DNA of 64,000 nucleotides from an uncultured Myxococcales bacterium (lineage in GTDB: Bacteria; Myxococcota_A; Polyangia; Polyangiales; Polyangiaceae). Of the stretch, positions 54,102 to 62,574 are shown piece after piece. The translations under genes and the position numbers were made by a program. A model generated the notes under the pieces. That model had not been told where the DNA came from, searched no databases, and worked only from the letters and a program-made list of their open reading frames with translations. The first letter of the stretch is position 1, and each line of letters starts with the position of its first letter. The DNA lies in assembly GCA_937902985.1 (NCBI GenBank), contig CALFNG010000193.1:36524-100523 (forward strand). The letters run 5' to 3'.

Positions 54102-55466
54102 TCAGACCTCGAACTCGGCCTTCTCGAGCAGCTCGGTGACGCGCCACAGGAACGCGTTCGCGGCGACGCCGTCGACGACGCGGTGGTCGTACGACAGTGC
54201 CACGAACATGACGGGGTGAATCGCCGTCACGTCTTCGCCGCCCACGTCGATGACGACGACGCGCTTCTGGACCTCGCCCATCCGCAGGATGCCGACGTTC
54301 GGTTGGCTGATGATCGCGCCGCCGAAGAGGTTCCCTTTCAGGCCCGGGTTCGAAACGCTGAAGGTCGCTCCGCTGAGGTCGTCGATGGTGATCTTGCCGG
54401 CTCGCGCGCGCTTCGCCACGTCGTCGATCGCGCGCACGATGCCGCGAACCCCGAGCTCGTCGGCCCGTCGCACCACGGGAACAACGAGCCCGTCGGGGGA
54501 GTCGACCGCCACGCCGACGTTGATGTCCTGGAGCATGACGAACGCGTCGTCGAGGACGCGCGAGTTCACCTGGGGGTTCTCCCGCAGGGCCTTCGCCGTC
54601 GCCACCACCGCGAAGGCGAGCATCGTGAGGCTCATCCCCTCGGCCTTGTAGCGATCCTTGTGCGCTTCGCGCAGCTTGCTCGCCTTGTGCACGTCGACTT
54701 CGGCCACCGTCACGACGTGCGGCGACGCGAATTTCGAGTACGTCATGTGGTCGGCGGTGATGCGCCGCCGACGCGTGAACGGAACGACCTTGTCGCCCGG
54801 CGCCGGCCTGTACGCGGGCACCTTGAACGCGCCGTAGCCCACGCCCGGGATCGGCGGAACGAAGCCGCCCCCGTTGTTGATCAACTGCGCGACCTGCTGG
54901 GCCTGGGGCGTGGCTCTCGGTTGCGGAGGCTCGATGGCCGGCGGCGGCGTGGACTGCCTCTCTCTCACCGCTGGCGTCATAGGGGTGGACGGCGTCCCGA
55001 CGGCGCGAAGCACGTCGTCTCTCGTGACCCGCCCGCGCTCGCCCGTGCCCTGGACGCGATCGAGATCGACGTCGTTTTCGAGCGCGGTCTTGCGCACCGT
55101 GGGCGTGGCCATCGGAGCGCGCGCCGGTGGCGGGGCGATCTCGGGCGTCTTCGGCGGCAGCGGGGCAGGCGGCAGCGAGACCGGCGGCCCCGGCGCCGCT
55201 GACAGAGACGCGTTCGCGGTCCCCGCGGCCCCCTGCTCGATCTGCGCGATCACCGTCTTCACCGGGACGACGGCCCCCTCGCTGGCGAGGAGCTTCGCGA
55301 CGCGCCCCTTCACCGGAGCCGGCAGCTCGCTGTCGGCCTTGTCGGTGGCGATCGAGGCCATCGCCTGATCTTTCTCGACGGAGTCTCCCTCGCGAACGAG
55401 CCACTTCGAAATCGTTCCTTCGGCGACGCTCTCGCCGAGTTGAGGGAGGAGCACGTCGATGATCAT
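54102..55466 (-). CDS. 2-oxo acid dehydrogenase E2 component (dihydrolipoamide acyltransferase)
   Basis: A 454-residue acyltransferase core of a 2-oxo acid dehydrogenase complex. The single lipoyl domain (residues 1-78) has IDVLLPQLGESVAEGTISKW and the lipoylated Lys in IATDKADSELPAP. A Pro/Ala linker follows, then the E1/E3-binding domain (about 115-155, LDRVQGTGERGRVTRDDVLR). The catalytic domain (about 220-454) has FASPHVVTVAEVDVHK, FSVSNPGLKGNLFGGAIISQ and the catalytic His-Asp pair in LSYDHRVVDGVAANAFL. The substrate (2-oxoglutarate, pyruvate or branched-chain) cannot be fixed. No E1 or E3 gene adjoins it. It begins 42 bases after rsmB. Confidence 0.92.
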   Translation of the reverse strand: MIIDVLLPQLGESVAEGTISKWLVREGDSVEKDQAMASIATDKADSELPAPVKGRVAKLLASEGAVVPVKTVIAQIEQGAAGTANASLSAAPGPPVSLPPAPLPPKTPEIAPPPARAPMATPTVRKTALENDVDLDRVQGTGERGRVTRDDVLRAVGTPSTPMTPAVRERQSTPPPAIEPPQPRATPQAQQVAQLINNGGGFVPPIPGVGYGAFKVPAYRPAPGDKVVPFTRRRRITADHMTYSKFASPHVVTVAEVDVHKASKLREAHKDRYKAEGMSLTMLAFAVVATAKALRENPQVNSRVLDDAFVMLQDINVGVAVDSPDGLVVPVVRRADELGVRGIVRAIDDVAKRARAGKITIDDLSGATFSVSNPGLKGNLFGGAIISQPNVGILRMGEVQKRVVVIDVGGEDVTAIHPVMFVALSYDHRVVDGVAANAFLWRVTELLEKAEFEV

Positions 55467-55508
55467 GGAGGTGGCGAGAGCCTATAGCGTCGACGCTCGA
55501 GACCGCAA

Positions 55509-56936
55509 TCAGCGACGCGCGAGGCGCGCGATGAAGTAGCCGTCGGTTCCATCGACGTGCGGCAAGAGCCGCTGGTCGGCCATCGCGCGCGAAAACTCCG
55601 TCGTCGATTGCAAGAGCCCGTCGACGACGGTCTCACACTCTTCGCGGAGAACGCTGCACACGACATAGATCAAGCGCCCTCCGGGCCGGACGTGCGAGGC
55701 CGCGCGCCCGGCGATGGCCAGCTGCGCGATCGCGAGGCCGGTGAGGTCATCGGCCTGGCGGCGAAGGGCAATCTCGGGCCGACGGCGGAGCGTGCCGACG
55801 CCGCTGCAAGGCGCGTCGACGAGCACGGCGTCGTAGGCGCAGGTGACCTCACCCGAGCCGACGCTCCAGTCGACCGCGAACGTCGCGTGCGCCTGGAGGC
55901 CGACGCGCGACAGCTCTTCACCGAGACGTTCGAGCTTGGAGGGACTCGAATCGCACGCGTCGACCGCGCCGCCGGGGCCGACGGCCCGTACGAGGAGGGA
56001 GGTCTTGTTGCCACGACCCGCGCACGCGTCGAGGACCGTCTCGCCCGGCTGGGCGCCTACGGCCAGCGCCGCCACTTGAGAGCCCTCTTCTTGCACCGAC
56101 CATGCGCCTTCGCTCCAGCCAGGTAGCCGCTGCGGCTTGCCTGCGCCGCGCACGAGGATCGCCAGCGGCGACGCGTGCCCCGGCTCGATCGACGCGCCCG
56201 GGACCGCGTCTCGCAATCGCGCGATCCATTCGGCGCGCTGCGCTTCGCGCGCGTCGGCGGGTTCGATGGCGTGCTCGATCCGGAGCGCGACGGCGGGGGC
56301 CTCGACGCCGCACCGCAAGAACGATCGCGCTCCCGCCACGCCGAGCGATCGCTCCAGGGCGTCGCGAAGCCACGGCGGCGTCGACTCGACCACGGCGCTC
56401 TCGAGGAGCAAGCGCCCGCGATCCGGAGCGGCGCCCGCCTGGGCGTTTGCATTGGCTTCGGCGCCTGCGCTTTCGGCTGCGTCTTCGCTCGCGCCAGCGT
56501 GTGCGTTCGCGTCCGCGACCGGGCCTGCGTTCGCGCCAGCGCGCAGAGCGGCGGCCTCCTCGGAGACCCTCCGGAGCACCGCGTTAGCGAACGCCGCGAC
56601 GCGAGGCCCGCGCGCGTTCCGCACGGCTTGCACCGCCTCGTTCACGGCCGCGAACGCGGGCACGCGCATGAAGAAGAGCTGGTACGCCGCGAGCGTCATG
56701 AACGCGCGAACGTGCGGATCGAGCTTGGCGGTGCCGCGCGGCGCGAACCGCGCGAGCTGCGTGTCGAGCCACGGTGTCACGCGGAGCGTGCCGTAGACGA
56801 GCTCCGTGGCGAGCCCGCGATCGCGCGCGTCGAGCTGCACGGCGCGTCCGAGCTCGGCCTCGAGCGCGGCGGCGGCGAAGGCGCGTTCCTTTTCGACCCG
56901 CACGAGGACGCGCGCGGCCACGTCTCGCGCGTTCAT
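55509..56936 (-). CDS. rsmB: 16S rRNA (cytosine-C5) methyltransferase RsmB
   Basis: A 475-residue SAM-dependent enzyme that methylates 16S rRNA C967. The N-terminal NusB-like RNA-binding domain (residues 1-135) has NARDVAARVLVRVEKERAFA, GLATELVYGTLR and AAYQLFFMRVPAFAAVNEAV. The methyltransferase domain shows WSVQEEGSQVAALAVGAQPG, VLDACAGRGNKTSLLVRAVG, motif IV VLVDAPCSGVGTLRRRPE (Cys releasing the product) and motif VI LIYVVCSVLREE (catalytic Cys). An alanine/asparagine-rich insertion of about 35 residues near residue 150 is unusual. ATG at 56936 (MNARDVAA) is preferred over 56972. It lies 67 bases after rseP and 42 before the E2 gene. Confidence 0.92.
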   Translation of the reverse strand: MNARDVAARVLVRVEKERAFAAAALEAELGRAVQLDARDRGLATELVYGTLRVTPWLDTQLARFAPRGTAKLDPHVRAFMTLAAYQLFFMRVPAFAAVNEAVQAVRNARGPRVAAFANAVLRRVSEEAAALRAGANAGPVADANAHAGASEDAAESAGAEANANAQAGAAPDRGRLLLESAVVESTPPWLRDALERSLGVAGARSFLRCGVEAPAVALRIEHAIEPADAREAQRAEWIARLRDAVPGASIEPGHASPLAILVRGAGKPQRLPGWSEGAWSVQEEGSQVAALAVGAQPGETVLDACAGRGNKTSLLVRAVGPGGAVDACDSSPSKLERLGEELSRVGLQAHATFAVDWSVGSGEVTCAYDAVLVDAPCSGVGTLRRRPEIALRRQADDLTGLAIAQLAIAGRAASHVRPGGRLIYVVCSVLREECETVVDGLLQSTTEFSRAMADQRLLPHVDGTDGYFIARLARR

Positions 56937-57003
56937 ACGCGGCCCCGGCGAGGCCGACGGCGATGAAGGCACCGATGACGGCGCCGACTTCGATGCGGGT
57001 CGA

Positions 57004-58716
57004 TCACGACATCAGCTCGCGCACCTGGGTCACGATGACGTCCCAGCGGCGTTCGACGTCGTTCTTGAACGCGACGAGCATCAGCAACATCAAGACGACC
57101 ATCCCCGCGAGGCTCGCCACTTCGCGGATCCGGAGCGGCAGCGGCTTGCGCCGGGCTGCCTCGAAGAGGAAGAAGAGGAGGTGCCCGCCATCGAGCACGG
57201 GGATCGGCAAGAGGTTGATCATGCCGAGGTTCACCGAGATCAGCGCCATCGCCCAGACGAAGTACTCCGGTCCCTTGGCGCCCGCCTGACCTGCGATGTC
57301 GTAGAGCGTGATCGGGCCACTCACGCTCGAGAGCGAGACGCGGCCCTGCACGAGGCGGATCATCCCCACGCTGATGAACTTGATGACGCTCCGGGTCTCT
57401 TCGATGCCGCGCCGCACCGCGTAGGTGAACGGGTGAGGGTTGGGCACGAGGCGGTCTGGGGCGTTGGGCATCCAGTCGTCGGACCGGAAGACGTAGCGCT
57501 CGAAGTGCTGGCCGAACTCGTCGTCCCACTGCTCCTTGCGGAGCTGGAAGAACCCGCGCATGGCCGTGCCGTCGCGCGTCCAGGTGAGCTCGTGGCGCTT
57601 GTCGGCGCCGGCGACGAGGACGTCTTCGAGCGCGCTCCAGAGCTTTTGCGGCGAGCCGTCGAGCGTCGTGACGCGGTCGCGCGGTCGGAGCCCCGCGCGC
57701 CACTCGCTCGAGGCCTCGGGCACGTACGCGACGTACATGTCTGCGCTCTCGACGCCCGTGCGCGCCAGCACGTCGGCCGCGCGCGCCTGCGCATCGGCGG
57801 GGGCGGTGGAGCCGGCCGCCCGCGGCGTGGGCGTCAGCTGCGCGAGCCCCGGCTCGAGCACGGCGAGTTCGGCGAGGCCGCCCATGGCTTGCGGCACGTA
57901 GACGGGCCGCAGGTAGCTCACGACCACCTGGTCGCCGCGGTTCTCGGCGAGCAGATCGACGAACTCGACGAAGCGCTCGACGCGCCGGCCGTTGACGGCG
58001 GTGATCTGATCGAACGTCTGCAGCTTGGCCTGCGCCGCCGGAGACTCGGGTTGCGCGACGCCGATCACGGCGGCCGGGAACCGCGGCGCGATGCCGACCC
58101 GTCCGATGTGCTCCACGATGTCGAGCTCGCGGGTCTCGGCCTCGTCTCGCGGCGTCAGCGTGACGTCGAGGGTCTTGCCGTCGCGCTGGACGCCGAGCGT
58201 CACCGCCTTGCCGGCTCTGCGCGCGATGACCTGCTGCACTTCCGGGAAGCTCGTCACTTCGTCGCCGTCGACGCGCAAGATGCGATCGCCGGGATAGAGC
58301 TTGCCGTCGGCCGGTTTGCCCGGGATCACCTGCCCCACCGTCGGCGGAAGGAATTGCTCCACCTCGAGAAACACCGATGTGTACAGCGCGATCGGGAAGA
58401 GGAGGTTCATCGCTGGCCCGGCCAGAACGATGACGACCCGCTTCCACAGCGCTTGAGCCTCGAAGGTCCGGTGCCGATCTTCCGGCAGGATGGGTTCGCT
58501 CCGCTTGCTCTCCTCGAGCATCTTCACGAAGCCCCCGAAGGGAAGGAGGGCGACGCAGTACTCCGTCTCTTTCCCGCGGATGCGCAGGATCTTCGGCCCG
58601 AAGCCGATAGAGAACGTGAGCACCTTCACGCCAAAAATCTTGGCAAACGCGAAGTGCCCCGACTCGTGGATGAAAATCAGGGAGCTGACGAGGAGGACGA
58701 AATACAGAAGGTCCAC
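57004..58716 (-). CDS. rseP: Site-2 intramembrane metalloprotease RseP
   Basis: A 570-residue integral membrane zinc protease that cuts membrane-bound regulators, such as anti-sigma factors, after a first cleavage. The zinc motif is in the first helix, LIFIHESGHFAFAK (His17, Glu18, His21), and the third ligand is in NLLPIPVLDGGHLLFF. Two PDZ domains lie between (IPGKPADGKLYPGDRILRVD and PESPAAQAKLQTFDQITAVN), with a third PDZ-like segment near residue 330 (ASSEWRAGLRPRDRVTTLDG). It is longer than the E. coli enzyme (450) because of this extra region. GTG at 58716 (VDLLYFVLL) is chosen since homology starts there. Likely first gene of an operon with rsmB and the E2 gene. Confidence 0.92.
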   Translation of the reverse strand: MDLLYFVLLVSSLIFIHESGHFAFAKIFGVKVLTFSIGFGPKILRIRGKETEYCVALLPFGGFVKMLEESKRSEPILPEDRHRTFEAQALWKRVVIVLAGPAMNLLFPIALYTSVFLEVEQFLPPTVGQVIPGKPADGKLYPGDRILRVDGDEVTSFPEVQQVIARRAGKAVTLGVQRDGKTLDVTLTPRDEAETRELDIVEHIGRVGIAPRFPAAVIGVAQPESPAAQAKLQTFDQITAVNGRRVERFVEFVDLLAENRGDQVVVSYLRPVYVPQAMGGLAELAVLEPGLAQLTPTPRAAGSTAPADAQARAADVLARTGVESADMYVAYVPEASSEWRAGLRPRDRVTTLDGSPQKLWSALEDVLVAGADKRHELTWTRDGTAMRGFFQLRKEQWDDEFGQHFERYVFRSDDWMPNAPDRLVPNPHPFTYAVRRGIEETRSVIKFISVGMIRLVQGRVSLSSVSGPITLYDIAGQAGAKGPEYFVWAMALISVNLGMINLLPIPVLDGGHLLFFLFEAARRKPLPLRIREVASLAGMVVLMLLMLVAFKNDVERRWDVIVTQVRELMS

Positions 58717-58782
58717 GTCAGCGATGGTGCTCCCGGTAGGGGAAGTAGCACAGCCCGAGACGGCTCGACGACTGGACCCGTA

Positions 58783-58796
58783 ACCCCCCGGGGGGT
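58783..58796. promoter_or_regulatory. 14-bp palindrome ACCCCCCGGGGGGT
   Basis: A perfect palindrome in the 130-base divergent region between rseP and the FixH-like gene. It may be a binding site for a dimeric regulator; not testable from sequence alone. Confidence 0.3.
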
Positions 58797-58846
58797 ACAT
58801 ACGTAGTGTTCTGAGTGGCGTGAGTAGGGGAAAAGCAGGTGCACGA

Positions 58847-59419
58847 ATGGTCTTCATGAAGCGCGTCTCCGACAAACGCGGCTCCAACAATCGCCCGCGT
58901 TCGCTGATCGTCGCACTCGTCGCACTCGTCGCGCTCGCGTCGCCGATGGGCGCCCTCACGGCCTGCTCTTCGTCTTCGGGTGACACGCCTGGAACGACCG
59001 CGTCTGCGACGACGCCCGGCCCGAGCACCAACGCGTCGAACTGTCCGACGTGGACCGGAGCGCTCGACGCCTACGGGGGCGCCGATATCGAGCGCAAGGG
59101 TGCGTCGGGTGCCTTGACGTTCGTGTTGACGAGCATCATGCCCGCTCCGCCGGCAACCGGCACCTTGACCTGGACACTCAAGATCCTCGACGCCAGCGGT
59201 CAACCCGTCAAAGACGCAACCATGACGAGCATCAAGACGTGGATGCCCGTGCACGGGCATGGGTCGGGGGCCGTTCCGGTGGCGTCGAACAATGGCGACG
59301 GCACGTACACGATCGACAACGTGTATCTCTACATGGCCGGCGTCTGGCAGGTGACCTTCGACGTGAAGTCGGGCGCGACCACCGACAGCGCGATGTTCTC
59401 CTTCTGCCTCGGCACCTGA
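58847..59419 (+). CDS. FixH/YtkA-like lipoprotein
   Basis: A 190-residue exported protein. The hydrophobic stretch SLIVALVALVALASPMGALT precedes a lipobox Cys (TACSSSSG). A Ser/Thr-rich spacer follows, then a beta-sandwich domain (about residues 75-190) with the YtkA/FixH signature: TWMPVHGHGSG with two His, VPVASNNGDGTYTIDNVYLY and MAGVWQVTFDV. The HGHG motif is the usual metal-contact region in copper-chaperone-like members. ATG at 58847 is used; ATG at 58856 and GTG at 58820 are alternatives. It is convergent with the multihaem cytochrome gene, 7 bases apart, which makes an electron-transfer or metal-handling role plausible. Confidence 0.78.
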   Translation: MVFMKRVSDKRGSNNRPRSLIVALVALVALASPMGALTACSSSSGDTPGTTASATTPGPSTNASNCPTWTGALDAYGGADIERKGASGALTFVLTSIMPAPPATGTLTWTLKILDASGQPVKDATMTSIKTWMPVHGHGSGAVPVASNNGDGTYTIDNVYLYMAGVWQVTFDVKSGATTDSAMFSFCLGT

Positions 59420-59426
59420 GGGGCCA

Positions 59427-60983
59427 TCAGTGGCCGGCGTCGCTCGTGGCGTTCTGCCCGGCGCACGTCACCGGCACCTCTTCGGCGCGCGGCGTGGGTG
59501 CGTTGACGTTGAACGTCACGGTCGAGACGCAGGTCATCGGGACGCCCGGTGTCTGCACGCTGTCGGTGAAGCCACCGGTCGCCGCGGCGGGCGTCCACTC
59601 GAGGGAGGTGGCGACGCCGCCATCGACCGGGTTTGGCAGGGCCACCGTGAGCGTGGGCATCTGAGCCACCACGGCCGGGTCGAGGTCGTGCGTGGCCACG
59701 AGATCGTTGAGGACGTCGAGGCCGATCGGCTGCATGTGCACGGTCAGCGTCACGCGGTCAGGCATCTCCGACAGAACGGAGTCGCCCGCGTTCTTCGTGT
59801 TCGGGTAGAGGCGCTCGCGATGGGTGTAGCTCGGCATCGTCCGGTCGCCCGAGACGGCCTGGAGCTCGTTGCCCGCCGCGCACGCCGCGTTCCAGAACAT
59901 GTCGACCGGGTTGTTCATCGCGTCGAACATCTGGTCGCGTAGCACCCAGAGATCCGTATCGTTGGGGTCGCTGCCCACGGGCGTGCCGGGCTGCACCTGG
60001 CCGCTCGCATAGAACTGCGAGCCGTTCTTGTACGCGACGACCTCGGCCCACACGCGCCGGTCCTGCGCGGAGCCGCTCGGCCAGGCGTGACCCGCTCCCA
60101 CGTCGTCGAGGAGGACGCGAACGCCTCCGCGCGCGTTCACGCAGAGGGCGCCCTGGAGCGTGTTCGCCAGCGCCGACTCGACCGTCGCTTGCTGGTGGGC
60201 CGGCGTCACCGGGAACGCCGGGTCGAACGCGATGTCGACGCCGGGAAAGTCGTGGGAATGATACGTCCGGAGCGGGCCCTTGGGCGCGATCGGCACGAGG
60301 GTCGGGCTCGAAGCCATGTGGCAGGTGCCGTTGAAGGCGCACGTCGGGGTGGGCACGAAGATGGAGCTCGACCACTCCTGAAAGGTCCGTTCGATGTGTC
60401 CGCCGGCGGGCGTCACGATGTCGTGACACGTGCCGCACATCTTCGCGCTGTCGAGCTGCTGGCTGTCGAGCAGCGAAGAGTACGCGGAAGCATGAAAGGC
60501 GTTGGCCTGGGCCGGCGGGTCCTTGAGCGGCCCTCGAATGACGAGATCGCCTGCAACACCCACGTCGCCATTGGCGTGGCTGGCGCCGACCGAGTCGATG
60601 CTATGGCAGAAAAAGCAAGTGACGCTCTTCTCGTAGGCGGGCAGGGAGGCCAGATTCAGCCCGTTGGTCGTCTTGCCGTCGAGCACGGCCACGGGCGCGT
60701 GGCACTTGACGCAAAAGGTCCCGAGTTTGCCCCCGGTCTCTCGTTGTCCGCGAGCGTTCATCGCGAGAAAGACCGGGTCGTCCGACGCATAGGCGTGCAT
60801 GCTCGTCGCCCAGTCCAGGTAGTGGCTCGGGTGGCACATCTGGCACGCCTGCGGATTGCGGAGGCTCTCGGCCGTCGCCGTCGGCTTGACAGCCGGGGCG
60901 GAGCCCGAGCTGCAGCCCAGCGGCTCGCCGAGCCCGGCCGACACGCCCGCGACGAGAACGACCTGGATCCAGCGGCGCCTCAC
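59427..60983 (-). CDS. Multihaem c-type cytochrome lipoprotein
   Basis: A 518-residue exported protein. The signal sequence ends in a lipobox (GEPLGCSSG). Four standard haem c sites are seen in the first half: CQMCH, CVKCH, CFFCH and CGTCH. A fifth Cys-x5-Cys-His, CAFNGTCH, follows about 40 residues after the fourth. The spacing resembles cytochrome c554/hydroxylamine oxidoreductase-type proteins. The C-terminal half (about 240-518) has few Cys and looks beta-rich (VWAEVVAYKNGSQFYASGQV). GTG at 60983 overlaps the stop of the upstream gene by 4 bases, so the two are coupled. The partner oxidoreductase is not visible. Confidence 0.88.
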   Translation of the reverse strand: MRRRWIQVVLVAGVSAGLGEPLGCSSGSAPAVKPTATAESLRNPQACQMCHPSHYLDWATSMHAYASDDPVFLAMNARGQRETGGKLGTFCVKCHAPVAVLDGKTTNGLNLASLPAYEKSVTCFFCHSIDSVGASHANGDVGVAGDLVIRGPLKDPPAQANAFHASAYSSLLDSQQLDSAKMCGTCHDIVTPAGGHIERTFQEWSSSIFVPTPTCAFNGTCHMASSPTLVPIAPKGPLRTYHSHDFPGVDIAFDPAFPVTPAHQQATVESALANTLQGALCVNARGGVRVLLDDVGAGHAWPSGSAQDRRVWAEVVAYKNGSQFYASGQVQPGTPVGSDPNDTDLWVLRDQMFDAMNNPVDMFWNAACAAGNELQAVSGDRTMPSYTHRERLYPNTKNAGDSVLSEMPDRVTLTVHMQPIGLDVLNDLVATHDLDPAVVAQMPTLTVALPNPVDGGVATSLEWTPAAATGGFTDSVQTPGVPMTCVSTVTFNVNAPTPRAEEVPVTCAGQNATSDAGH

Positions 60984-62446
60984 TTGGCCTTTCTCCTGCG
61001 CCGTAGCGCACCTCCTAGGACAGCGAGTCCCGCTCCCAAGGCGGCCGCGCCGTCGCCGCTGCTACCGACCACGTCGCACGAGCACGACGAAGACGACGAG
61101 CTTGCCGGTCCCCTGGACGCGTCGCTTGCGAGCGTCGCGTCGCCGACCGAGCCGGGACCCCCGTCGCCGGATGATGACCCGGCGTCCGTCTCGCACGTGT
61201 ACAGTAAGCAGAACATTTCGTAAGGACCGGAGCACTGTGAAGAGTTATCGCTCTGCATGCACGCGGCCCCCATCGGGTTGGACGCGCAGGCGATCGGCCC
61301 CGTGAGATCGCCGATGAGGCGAAGCTTCGGAACGAAGGTCTTTCCGTCGTCGGTCGACACGCCTGCAATGAACCCGTATTTCGCGGCCGAGCAGGCCCAG
61401 AGCTCCGAGCCCCGCGTCGCGAGACACTGGATATCGACCGTCGAAGTTTGCTTGAAGTTGAGATCGGAGGTTTGCGCGACCCAGAGTCCGTCGGCCTCGC
61501 TCCCGACGTAAACCTTCGATCCATCTGGCGAGAGCGCGAACCCGAGCATCTCCCCGACGTAGAGCTGGATGCTGCTCCCCGGATTGACCACGAAGGTCTT
61601 GCCGGCCGTGAACGTGGGCGCCCCTCCGTTCGCGCCGAGCGTCACGACCGTGAGGCGCGACACGCCGCCCGTGACCACACTGCGCGAGCGGATGTAGACG
61701 CGATCGGCGTTCGTGGGATCGACGGCGCTGACGTAGATCGAGTCTTCCTGGTTTGGATCGAACTGGGCGGGCGGCAAGACGTATTCAGCCCACGGGGCCC
61801 CCGCGTCTGCCTTGTTCATGACGAAGAGCGAAGCCGTCTCGGCGGAGCCGAAGTTCCGGGTGCCCGAAACATAGATCCGATTCGGGTCGGCCTTGGACAC
61901 TTCGACCGTCGTGACGGTGACCGCTGGATCGATCGGCACGCCGATGGGGCTCCAGGTCGCGCCGTTGTCGTTCGTCTCGAAGACCTGCTCGTAGGGCTGG
62001 CTCAGGCCCCCGTCGGTTGGCATGGAGAAGGTCGCCGTCAACGCGACCTCGCTGCTCGGATCGTCCGGCCGCACGGCGAGGTCGACGATGACCTGCCCAG
62101 CCAGCGCACCGCCGATGCAGTTCCAGTTGCATCCGACGTCAGGAGACACGTTGAGGCCAAACGGACCGCCGACGCTGAGCGCGCTGTTCTTCGTCATGCC
62201 GATCGGTGGATCGGCGAGCGAACTCGATGTGCTGATGCCGAGCGCGTCCTCGCAGACGAAGCTCCACGTCGCCCCGTTGTCGTGCGACGGCAAAATTCCG
62301 TACGTGGTTCGCAAGACGATCAGGTTGGGATCCGTTGGCGAAAAGATCAGCTGATCCGATTGCGGGAAGCGACCGTTGGCCGCGGCCGGGAGAGCGAAAA
62401 GAAGAACCGCTCCGGCGGCGAGGCCTACGAGAATGGGCGTGCGCAC
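60980..62446 (-). CDS. Surface beta-propeller-like protein with MYXO-CTERM-type tail, copy 1
   Basis: A 488-residue exported protein. A signal peptide (about residues 1-23, LFALPAAANG) is followed by repeated BNR/Asp-box-like blades: YGILPSHDNGATWSF, FETNDNGATWSPIG, VYVGSEADGLWVAQ, GVSTDDGKTFVPK. The C terminus has an Asp/Ser/Gly-rich spacer, a Ser-Cys-Ser-Cys motif, a membrane helix (DGAAALGAGLAVLGGALRRR) and a basic end, the layout of MYXO-CTERM proteins processed to the cell surface. It is nearly identical to the next upstream gene (62571-63953) except for a 28-residue insertion before the Cys motif. It is coupled by 4 bases to the cytochrome gene downstream. Confidence 0.85.
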   Translation of the reverse strand: MRTPILVGLAAGAVLLFALPAAANGRFPQSDQLIFSPTDPNLIVLRTTYGILPSHDNGATWSFVCEDALGISTSSSLADPPIGMTKNSALSVGGPFGLNVSPDVGCNWNCIGGALAGQVIVDLAVRPDDPSSEVALTATFSMPTDGGLSQPYEQVFETNDNGATWSPIGVPIDPAVTVTTVEVSKADPNRIYVSGTRNFGSAETASLFVMNKADAGAPWAEYVLPPAQFDPNQEDSIYVSAVDPTNADRVYIRSRSVVTGGVSRLTVVTLGANGGAPTFTAGKTFVVNPGSSIQLYVGEMLGFALSPDGSKVYVGSEADGLWVAQTSDLNFKQTSTVDIQCLATRGSELWACSAAKYGFIAGVSTDDGKTFVPKLRLIGDLTGPIACASNPMGAACMQSDNSSQCSGPYEMFCLLYTCETDAGSSSGDGGPGSVGDATLASDASRGPASSSSSSCSCDVVGSSGDGAAALGAGLAVLGGALRRRRKAK

Positions 62447-62493
62447 CGGTCGCAGCCTAGCTGCGTCGCCACCGCGCGGCCACCCATCCCGCT
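61207..62493. repeat. Tandem duplication, downstream copy
   Basis: This segment and 62714-64000 appear identical at an offset of 1507 bases, covering most of the propeller gene and its upstream region. The right copy runs to the window edge. A more diverged continuation of the homology extends left to about 60935. Confidence 0.92.
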
Positions 62494-62526
62494 CGAACCT
62501 CGTCCATCAACGCGCGACGCCTCCGG

Positions 62527-62574
62527 GCCCGACACGCCCGCGACGACAACGACCTGGATCCAGCGGCGCCTCAC
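62527..62574 (-). pseudogene. Truncated 5' remnant of the multihaem cytochrome gene
   Basis: On the minus strand, GTG at 62574 begins a frame matching the first 16 or so residues of the cytochrome at 60983 (MRRRWIQVV-VAGVS), after which homology stops. The remnant follows copy 2 of the propeller gene exactly as the full cytochrome gene follows copy 1. It marks the end of the duplicated unit. Confidence 0.75.

Noticed and set aside
54010..54219. Small plus-strand ORF preceded by a perfect AGGAGG
   Set aside because: Mostly antisense to the conserved C terminus of the E2 gene and of random composition; the SD match is probably chance.
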